Shown: piece by piece, positions 44,559 to 50,361 of the stretch
How the letters are laid out: the number at the start of each line of letters is the position of its first letter
Numbering within the stretch: the stretch's first letter is position 1
The notes under the pieces: model-generated
Seen by the model: the letters and a program-made list of their open reading frames with translations, nothing else
Database searches by the model: none
What the model was told of the DNA's origin: nothing
Assembly (NCBI GenBank): GCA_012519835.1
Contig: JAAYPJ010000006.1
Location: 1 to 50,361, forward strand
DNA from: Clostridiales bacterium
GTDB taxonomy: Bacteria; Bacillota; Clostridia; Peptostreptococcales; Natronincolaceae
Reading direction: 5' to 3'
DNA: 50,361 nucleotides
Made by a program: the position numbers and the translations under genes

Positions 44559-45245
44559 TTATTCACCATCTTTAGCAATCATCTTTTCTTTATCCGACAC
44601 CAAATAATCAGTTAGCCTCCTTTGGCGGACTGTTTTGGGATCGAAACTTTTCCATCTAAAAATCCTGTCCAACATATAGCCGCCGCTAAAGGTTGAAATT
44701 ATTGTTCCGATTCCAACAGTTCCACCGAGTAAATATCCGATTATTAAGGTTATCGACTCCATACCGGTTTTTATATATTTAACATCCAGGCCTGTTGTTT
44801 TCACCAGGCCAACCATAAGCCCATCTCTGGGGCCCGCTCCTGACTCGAACCTCAGATAGCTGTATAACCCGTAATTTAATATAATATTACCATAAAACAA
44901 CACTATTATCTTTAAAAAGTAATGTTGTGGCACTAACACAATATTAAATTTAGAAATTATGTCCGCAAAAAATCCGATAAAAAACATATTAAGAATAGTC
45001 GCTATTCCCGGATAAATCTTAACAGCTATAGAAAAAAATATTATGACAAGTCCCACAATTTGGGTAACTTTTCCGAAATCCATGCCGGTTTTGTTACTTA
45101 TACCCAAATCAAGTGTATCCCATGGTGCCATTCCCAGATTGACTACTTTAATTTGTATCATTCCATAGCCGCAGATTGCAAAAGCTAAAATCAGACCCGG
45201 TATTTTTTTAATATCTTCAGTAAACAATTCTCTGTTTAATTTCAT
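44559..45245 (-). CDS. YczE/YitT-like integral membrane protein
   Basis: This 228-residue protein has five or six hydrophobic helices. It shows the YczE-type start FAICGYGMIQIKVVNLGMAPWDTLD and GAGPRDGLMVGL midway, plus GTVGIGTIISTFSGGYMLD near the end. The family has been linked to antibiotic export or maturation in Bacillus, but its biochemical role is unknown. It lies 43 bp after the carboxypeptidase gene on the same strand and 62 bp downstream of trkH. Confidence 0.85.
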   Translation of the reverse strand: MKLNRELFTEDIKKIPGLILAFAICGYGMIQIKVVNLGMAPWDTLDLGISNKTGMDFGKVTQIVGLVIIFFSIAVKIYPGIATILNMFFIGFFADIISKFNIVLVPQHYFLKIIVLFYGNIILNYGLYSYLRFESGAGPRDGLMVGLVKTTGLDVKYIKTGMESITLIIGYLLGGTVGIGTIISTFSGGYMLDRIFRWKSFDPKTVRQRRLTDYLVSDKEKMIAKDGE

Positions 45246-45307
45246 ATGAATACCACTCTACTTTCAAAGTAATCGGGACACAACAAAAACTATGCAAAGT
45301 GCGTCTC

Positions 45308-46756
45308 CTAAATTTCCATAGTCCAATTTTTAGGCAGTATCAATGTAATCAAGGTGAATATTTCCAATCTGCCGGATAACATCAAAAATGAAAACAACAC
45401 CTTGCTTGCGGAACTGAACCCTCCGAAATTACTTGCAGGTCCGACAACACCCAACCCGGGCCCGATGTTACCCAAGGTAGCAGCCACAGCACTGGACGTG
45501 CTCACAATATCCAGGCCTTCCAGGGATATTATTATGGTTGATATAACAAAAATCATAATATACAGGGTAAAAAACCCGCTTATGCTCACTATGGTTTCAT
45601 CTGTAACCTTTTTCCCGCTATTTTTTATCGAAATAAAAGCTCTGGGGTGAAACAATTTTGTTACATCCCTTTTAATAAGTTTCATCAGAATTAATATTCT
45701 GACAACCTTTATTCCACCTGCGGTGGAGCCTGCACAACCTCCTATGAACATAAGTGTAAACAAAATCATTTTACTAAAGGTAGGCCAGATATCAAAATTT
45801 GCGGTAGTATACCCCGTAGTAGTTATTATTGAACTCACCTGAAAAAATGAGTCCCTTAATGAACGGAAAACACCTGCATAAGACGTCACAGAAAGATTGA
45901 CCGCAATAGCTATAATAGCCATAAGGACTATGGCTAAATAAAGTCTCAATTCTTCATTTTTAAACACATCTTTCCATCCACCCTTAAATAGTGAGTAATA
46001 TAACGAAAAATTTACACCCGATAATAACATAAAAACCCCTATTATAATGTGGATATATGTGCTGTTGTAAAAAGCAACACTGTTGTTTTTTATGCCAAAT
46101 CCTCCGGTTCCTACGGTGCCGAAGGTATGCAACATCGATTCGAAAAAACTCATCCCGCCCAGCTTCAAAAGTATAATTTGTAATATAGTTATAGAGAAAT
46201 ATATTGTATATAAAATTTTGGCCGTATCTTTTATTCTGGGCATTATTTTATCTTTGGTAGGGCCCGGGCTCTCCGCCTTAAATATTTGAAAACCGCCTAT
46301 TCCCAGTGCGGGAAGCAAAGCTATGGTAAAAACCAGTATCCCCATCCCGCCTATCCAATGTGTAAACGAACGCCAAAACAAAACACCATGGGGGAGGCCT
46401 TCAACATTGCTCAATATTGACGCCCCTGTAGTTGTAAAACCAGAAACGGTTTCAAAAAGTGCATCCACATACAAAGGTATACTACCGGACAGATAAAAAG
46501 GAAGTGCACCAAACAAGGAAGCAAAGATCCAACCCAGGGCCACTATAGCCAAACCTTCTCTAACGTTGACGTTATTTTTGATTACAGTTTTCTTAGACAT
46601 TATAAACCCTATAACGCCTGTTATTATCACTGTAATAAGAAATGCCATTCTATCGTGTTCATTAGCATAAAAGGCTATAGATAGCGCGGGTAACATCAAC
46701 GTAGATTCCACCATAAGAATGTTACCTAGCACCTTTAACACGATCCCGTAATTCAC
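45308..46756 (-). CDS. trkH: Potassium uptake protein, TrkH family
   Basis: This 482-residue channel-like subunit has ten or so hydrophobic segments and four pore-loop repeats; TTTGASIL, GTVGTGGFG, TTTGYTTANFD and ATLGNIGPGLG are the visible filter motifs. It imports K+ (or Na+) under control of TrkA. The start is GTG at 46756, inside trkA; AAAGGAGGT lies seven bases before it. The 35-bp overlap suggests coupled translation. Confidence 0.95.
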   Translation of the reverse strand: MNYGIVLKVLGNILMVESTLMLPALSIAFYANEHDRMAFLITVIITGVIGFIMSKKTVIKNNVNVREGLAIVALGWIFASLFGALPFYLSGSIPLYVDALFETVSGFTTTGASILSNVEGLPHGVLFWRSFTHWIGGMGILVFTIALLPALGIGGFQIFKAESPGPTKDKIMPRIKDTAKILYTIYFSITILQIILLKLGGMSFFESMLHTFGTVGTGGFGIKNNSVAFYNSTYIHIIIGVFMLLSGVNFSLYYSLFKGGWKDVFKNEELRLYLAIVLMAIIAIAVNLSVTSYAGVFRSLRDSFFQVSSIITTTGYTTANFDIWPTFSKMILFTLMFIGGCAGSTAGGIKVVRILILMKLIKRDVTKLFHPRAFISIKNSGKKVTDETIVSISGFFTLYIMIFVISTIIISLEGLDIVSTSSAVAATLGNIGPGLGVVGPASNFGGFSSASKVLFSFLMLSGRLEIFTLITLILPKNWTMEI

Positions 46757-48119
46757 CGAAAATACCTCCTTTGCCCGGTTTCATAAACATTTTTAAAGTA
46801 GGTAAATCCTTAGTCAAACTGAATACAATTATTCTGTCTCCGGGATATATAATAGAGCTACCTTTAGGTATGATAACTTCTCCATTACGAACTATTGACC
46901 CTATTATAATACCCTTTGGCAAATTAAGTTCTGCTAAAGGTTTCCCTGTAAACGGCAAATCTTCCCCCACAATAATTTCCGTTACCTCCCCATCTCCGCC
47001 CAACAATAATGAGACCGATATCACTTTTCCTCCTCTGATATACTTTAATATATTGGAGGCTGTGATATATACGGTATTGAACGCCGCATCTATATCCAAC
47101 TTATCTATAATCTTGATATAACTTTCTTTACTGATTTTAGCTACAGCCCTCGATACGCCTGCCTGTTTTGCCATCAATGCCATCAACAGATTTTGCTCGT
47201 CATATCCGGTCAGTCCGACGAAAGCGTCCATAGACTTCAGGTTTTCCTCTTCCAACAGATGTATATCTGTGCCGTCACCATGAATTATTAATACATTATC
47301 CAATTTTTCATCCAGAACTTCACAACGTTCTTTGTCTTCTTCCAGGATGGTTACCGAAATGTTAGATTGTGCCAGCTGTTTCGCTAAATAAAAACTTACT
47401 TTTCCTCCCCCTAATATCATAACCCTTTCTATTTGTTTCCTTGTTATGCCTACCTCTTCTTGAAATTTAGCATCCAACTTTGCTATCTTGGCGCTTTTGC
47501 CGATAACATGTATGATATCATTTTTTACGAGTTGTGTTGAACCGTTAGGGATTATAATTTCCCCATCCCTGGATACGGCAGTTATTAGGAAGTCATCAAA
47601 ATCCCTAAGATGTTTAATTTTCTTTCCAACAAAATTCTCGTTATGCCCAATATTAAAATCTAACATTGTCACTCTGCCCCTGGCAAAATCACCTATATAA
47701 AAACTAAAGTTTTTCGACAAATACTTTTCTATAACTTTAGCTGTTTCCAATTCGGGATTAATAATATAATCAATGCCCAATTCAGTTTTTACAAAGTCCA
47801 ACTGCTGCATATACTCAGGATTTCTTATTCTGGCTACTGTTTTTTTACATCCGAGTTTTTTGGCTAATAGGCATATGACAGTGTTAGTTTCATCTTCCTT
47901 GGTACATGCCACCAACAAATCACAATTTTTAACACCTATTTCCTTTAATGTATCTATATTTACACCGCTGGCAGCGACAGTCAACACATCCAGATTTTCA
48001 TTTATTTTATCTATCAGACTTGTGTTATTATCTATGAGTATTACATTTATATTTTCAGTGACCAACGATTCCGCTAATTTTTGACCTAGTTTTCCCGCCC
48101 CCACTATTATAACTTTCAT
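46722..48119 (-). CDS. trkA: Trk system potassium uptake protein TrkA
   Basis: This 465-residue cytoplasmic regulator has two RCK_N domains (VIIVGAGKLGQKLAESL near 1-120, and VMILGGGKVSFYLAKQL near 235-350), each followed by an RCK_C domain (about 145-225 and 375-455). Nucleotide binding by RCK_N gates TrkH. RCK_C domains bind c-di-AMP in several Firmicutes K+ channels; whether these do is not visible. The ribosome site is CAGGAGTG. A candidate promoter lies upstream. Confidence 0.95.
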   Translation of the reverse strand: MKVIIVGAGKLGQKLAESLVTENINVILIDNNTSLIDKINENLDVLTVAASGVNIDTLKEIGVKNCDLLVACTKEDETNTVICLLAKKLGCKKTVARIRNPEYMQQLDFVKTELGIDYIINPELETAKVIEKYLSKNFSFYIGDFARGRVTMLDFNIGHNENFVGKKIKHLRDFDDFLITAVSRDGEIIIPNGSTQLVKNDIIHVIGKSAKIAKLDAKFQEEVGITRKQIERVMILGGGKVSFYLAKQLAQSNISVTILEEDKERCEVLDEKLDNVLIIHGDGTDIHLLEEENLKSMDAFVGLTGYDEQNLLMALMAKQAGVSRAVAKISKESYIKIIDKLDIDAAFNTVYITASNILKYIRGGKVISVSLLLGGDGEVTEIIVGEDLPFTGKPLAELNLPKGIIIGSIVRNGEVIIPKGSSIIYPGDRIIVFSLTKDLPTLKMFMKPGKGGIFGELRDRVKGAR

Positions 48120-48160
48120 ATACTTTCACTCCTGCATTTGCAAAATATTATAATAACTTA

Positions 48161-48189
48161 AATATATTACTAAAAGTCTTGTTTGTCTA
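48161..48189 (-). promoter_or_regulatory. Candidate trkA promoter
   Basis: The minus strand has TAGACA (48184-48189), 17 bp, then TATATT (48161-48166), about 40 bp before trkA. Confidence 0.5.
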
Positions 48190-48275
48190 TAGCTATTTTA
48201 GGCGTTATAATGCCAAACACAGGCAAGCAGGACCTATCTCCACATTGTAATAAAATAACAATAGCACGGACGACC

Positions 48276-48308
48276 TGTGGCTATCCATATCATAAACGGA
48301 TAGCCACA
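48276..48308. repeat. Perfect 11-bp inverted repeat upstream of trkA
   Basis: TGTGGCTATCC and GGATAGCCACA flank an 11-bp spacer. No T tract follows on either strand. It lies between rtcB and trkA, upstream of the trkA promoter. Flanking bases (GACGACC and GGTTTG/AACCGTTCC) are not clearly part of the stem. It could be a dispersed element, a 3'-end stabiliser or an operator. Confidence 0.6.
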
Positions 48309-48362
48309 AACCGTTCCTACTGCATTTTTTCAAAATAATAGAATAAAGAATGCGATAATCCT

Positions 48363-49565
48363 CTAGTCCGCAGCCTTAAAGTTATATATAGGTATTATCC
48401 TATCCATTATATCTACCGTGTCCCCAACATTTTCTATTATTTCATCCATAGTTTTATATGCAAAGGCACATTCATCAATTGTTTTTCTATTTACGGAAGT
48501 TGTATAAATTCCTTCCATCGTCTCCTTAAATTCGTTTAAAGTAAGCACTTTCTTGGCTTGGGTTCTACTCATAACCCTCCCTGCACCATGGGGAGCAGAA
48601 TAATTCCAATCCTCATTGCCTTTTCCAATACAGATAAGACTGCCATCACGCATATTTATCGGTATTATAAGTTTTTCGCCTTGATTAGCCGAAACCGCGC
48701 CCTTGCGCAGTATCATGTTCTCTGTATCTACATAGTTATGGATGGTTGTAAACTGCTCTACCACATCAAATTTCATGCCCCTTATTATCACCTCAGCCAT
48801 AGCCCTTCTGTTTAATTCGGCAAAATACTGAACAATTTTCATATCATGAATATAATCTTCAAACAATTGCCCCGACACATACGCTAGGTCCCTCGGTATA
48901 TTCGTAGCAACCCGGGCCCTTCTCTTTTTTAATTCTCTCTTTATATCTTTTTCCCGTCCCTGCGACCTCAACTCTGCTACAAACTCATCTATGTCTTTTT
49001 TTGTGTCCTTGTTAAGTGACTCATAGGCCTTTTTTTGATAGAGACTCGCAACCTGATGCCCTAGATGACGGCTCCCCGAATGTATAACTATATATTTGTT
49101 CCCTCGGCTATCCTTATTTGCTTCGATAAAATGGTTGCCCCCGCCTAATGTACCTATGCTCAACCTTGCCCTTTTTAAGTTAACTTCCCTTCTACATCTA
49201 AGCTCATTCAAATCGATTTCTTCGTTAAATTTATGTTCTTTATCCCTTATTTTAAATCCACCGGGTATTTTATTATAAATTAACTTATCCAATTTTTGTA
49301 GTTCAATATTTTTATCTTTAATTTTTATAACTTCCAGACCGCAGCCTATGTCGACACCAACAAGGTTGGGCACAATTTTATCCTCAATGGTCATGGTTGT
49401 TCCTATGGTACAGCCCATACCTACATGCACATCCGGCATTATTCTTATTTTGCTTCCCTTCACAAATTCCTGGTCCAATAACGTCTTGATCTGATTTATG
49501 ACCTTGTCTTCTACATTGTCGATATAAATAATTGCGCTGTTATATTTACCCTTTACCTCAATCAT
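48363..49565 (-). CDS. rtcB: RNA-splicing ligase RtcB
   Basis: This 400-residue ligase joins 2',3'-cyclic phosphate or 3'-phosphate RNA ends to 5'-hydroxyl ends with GTP and Mn2+. It shows MPDVHVGMGCTIGTTM, GVDIGCGLEV (Cys75, metal ligand), GTLGGGNHFIE, HSGSRHLGHQ and SAPHGAGRVMSR, whose His326 should accept GMP. Length and motifs match bacterial RtcB. No archease or RtcR gene is adjacent. A good promoter lies upstream. It is divergent from the HAD gene. Confidence 0.95.
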   Translation of the reverse strand: MIEVKGKYNSAIIYIDNVEDKVINQIKTLLDQEFVKGSKIRIMPDVHVGMGCTIGTTMTIEDKIVPNLVGVDIGCGLEVIKIKDKNIELQKLDKLIYNKIPGGFKIRDKEHKFNEEIDLNELRCRREVNLKRARLSIGTLGGGNHFIEANKDSRGNKYIVIHSGSRHLGHQVASLYQKKAYESLNKDTKKDIDEFVAELRSQGREKDIKRELKKRRARVATNIPRDLAYVSGQLFEDYIHDMKIVQYFAELNRRAMAEVIIRGMKFDVVEQFTTIHNYVDTENMILRKGAVSANQGEKLIIPINMRDGSLICIGKGNEDWNYSAPHGAGRVMSRTQAKKVLTLNEFKETMEGIYTTSVNRKTIDECAFAYKTMDEIIENVGDTVDIMDRIIPIYNFKAAD

Positions 49566-49595
49566 TATATCTATCCTTTCTTTCTTTTAATGCAT

Positions 49596-49624
49596 ATTAT
49601 ATGGCCTAACTCTTTTAATTGCAA
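49596..49624 (-). promoter_or_regulatory. rtcB promoter
   Basis: The minus strand has TTGCAA (49619-49624), 17 bp, then a perfect TATAAT (49596-49601), about 30 bp before the rtcB start. Confidence 0.75.
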
Positions 49625-49640
49625 GGCATATAGCTTTATG

Positions 49641-49717
49641 ATAGTATCAAATTACTATTGAGGAATAAATATTGTATTGTTTTTATATCAGATTTTGCTA
49701 TTATAATAGTATCAAAT
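49641..49717. repeat. Two direct copies of ATAGTATCAAAT
   Basis: Exact 12-bp copies at 49641-49652 and 49706-49717, 65 bp apart, lie in the divergent rtcB-HAD gap, the second just before the HAD ribosome site region. They may be regulator sites or chance in an AT-rich gap. Confidence 0.45.
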
Positions 49718-49755
49718 GCGGTTTCAGAATAAGGTGTAAAAACAGGGGGGAAATT

Positions 49756-50226
49756 ATGTTAATTTACGATATACCGGGTACAGGTGAAATCAAGATAGAA
49801 AATATTGTTTTTGATTATAATGGAACGGTGGCTATCGACGGAAAATTAATCGAGGGTGTGAAGGAATCCTTAATCAAACTTAAAAGTCATGCAAATATAT
49901 ACATATTGACTGCCGATACTTATGGAACTGTAAAGACGCAGTGTAATGACCTGGGAATCGATGTAAAAACCTTCCCAAAGGAAAATGCAGGCCTTTTTAA
50001 AAAGAAAATAGTGGAAGAGCTTGGCGCCAATAGTACTATCTGTGTCGGGAATGGAGTCAACGATGTGGAAATGTTTAAAATATGTAGAATATCTATAGCC
50101 ACTGTTGAAGGGGAAGGGTGCAGTGGCAAACTCCTGGTAAACACGGATATAGCGGTTAATTCCATACAGGATGCCGTGGATCTCATACTGAGCAATGACA
50201 GAATGAAGGCCACGCTAAGGAATTAA
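49756..50226 (+). CDS. HAD-superfamily protein with a DxN motif I
   Basis: This 156-residue protein has the HAD fold without a cap: motif I FDYNGTVA (Asp20), motif II ILTADT, a lysine region around FPKENAG, and motif IV GNGVNDVEMF. The second acidic residue of motif I, normally Asp, is Asn22, as in P-type-ATPase-like HAD proteins that lack the usual acid/base. It may be a phosphatase of unusual type or a soluble relative of P-type ATPases. The start ATG follows GGGGGGAAA; the open frame further upstream lacks a ribosome site. A copy of the 11-bp repeat follows the stop. Confidence 0.8.
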   Translation: MLIYDIPGTGEIKIENIVFDYNGTVAIDGKLIEGVKESLIKLKSHANIYILTADTYGTVKTQCNDLGIDVKTFPKENAGLFKKKIVEELGANSTICVGNGVNDVEMFKICRISIATVEGEGCSGKLLVNTDIAVNSIQDAVDLILSNDRMKATLRN

Positions 50227-50228
50227 TA

Positions 50229-50239
50229 AACAATTGTCT
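50229..50239. repeat. Single 11-bp repeat unit after the HAD stop codon
   Basis: AACAATTGTCT, two bases after the stop codon of the HAD gene; one unit of the AACMATTGTTW family. Confidence 0.4.
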
Positions 50240-50361
50240 AATTATGCGTCACATCGTATATTTAAAATATCTGTATATTACACTCTCATCGCGGTTTGAA
50301 ATTTTGATGGTTCCAACAGCTCCCTTCAAATAAAAAACCTTTATGACCTAACCCAATCCGA

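Overview
The window looks like a chromosomal segment of a low-GC, Gram-positive anaerobe of the class Clostridia or a close relative (Bacillota). The signs are strong AGGAGG-type ribosome sites, SigA-like TTGACA/TATAAT promoters, a HrcA/CIRCE operator on htpG, the murB-rapZ-yvcK-whiA cluster, dnaE-pfkA-pyk order, and an Re-type citrate synthase in place of the usual Si enzyme. No rRNA, tRNA, CRISPR array, phage module or intact insertion sequence was seen. Most genes lie on the minus strand.

Region by region. (1) 100-3100: a three-gene polar amino-acid ABC importer behind a lysine riboswitch with its own promoter and terminator, so probably a lysine importer. (2) 3100-7670: argCJBD, from glutamate to N-acetylornithine, with ArgR-like operators over the argC promoter. 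(3) 7690-16340: Re-citrate synthase, aconitase, isocitrate dehydrogenase and pyruvate carboxylase behind a c-di-AMP (ydaO/yuaA) riboswitch. (4) 16365-18326: a PHP phosphatase and a divergent EamA exporter. (5) 18345-20330: htpG with CIRCE. (6) 20452-24913: an unusual PLD-nuclease/P-loop ATPase fusion, a NAD(P)HX repair enzyme and an alpha/beta hydrolase. (7) 25096-27690: msrB, selO and a small DUF5320-type protein under palindromic operators. (8) 28083-29855: a secreted GerMN-type protein and FxsA. (9) 29992-36655: pyk, pfkA, a small protein and dnaE. (10) 36659-41047: whiA, yvcK, rapZ, murB. (11) 41229-45245: RluA-type pseudouridine synthase, cell-wall-type hydrolases and a YczE-like protein. 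(12) 45308-48119: TrkH/TrkA potassium uptake. (13) 48363-50226: rtcB and a divergent HAD protein.

Regions 2 and 3 form one biosynthetic line: pyruvate to oxaloacetate, citrate, 2-oxoglutarate, then (through glutamate) N-acetylornithine. Three separate regulators sit along it or beside it: a c-di-AMP riboswitch, ArgR-like operators and a lysine riboswitch. The two items most worth following up are the c-di-AMP riboswitch upstream of the citrate/anaplerotic genes and the single-gene PLD-ATPase fusion.

Several families of short intergenic repeats are present: an 11-bp tandem unit that sits just after stop codons, an 8-bp tandem unit that supplies the end of the aconitase gene, a roughly 45-bp dispersed repeat, and several long inverted repeats. 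Start codons were chosen from Shine-Dalgarno placement and family length, so several genes are given shorter than their longest open frame.
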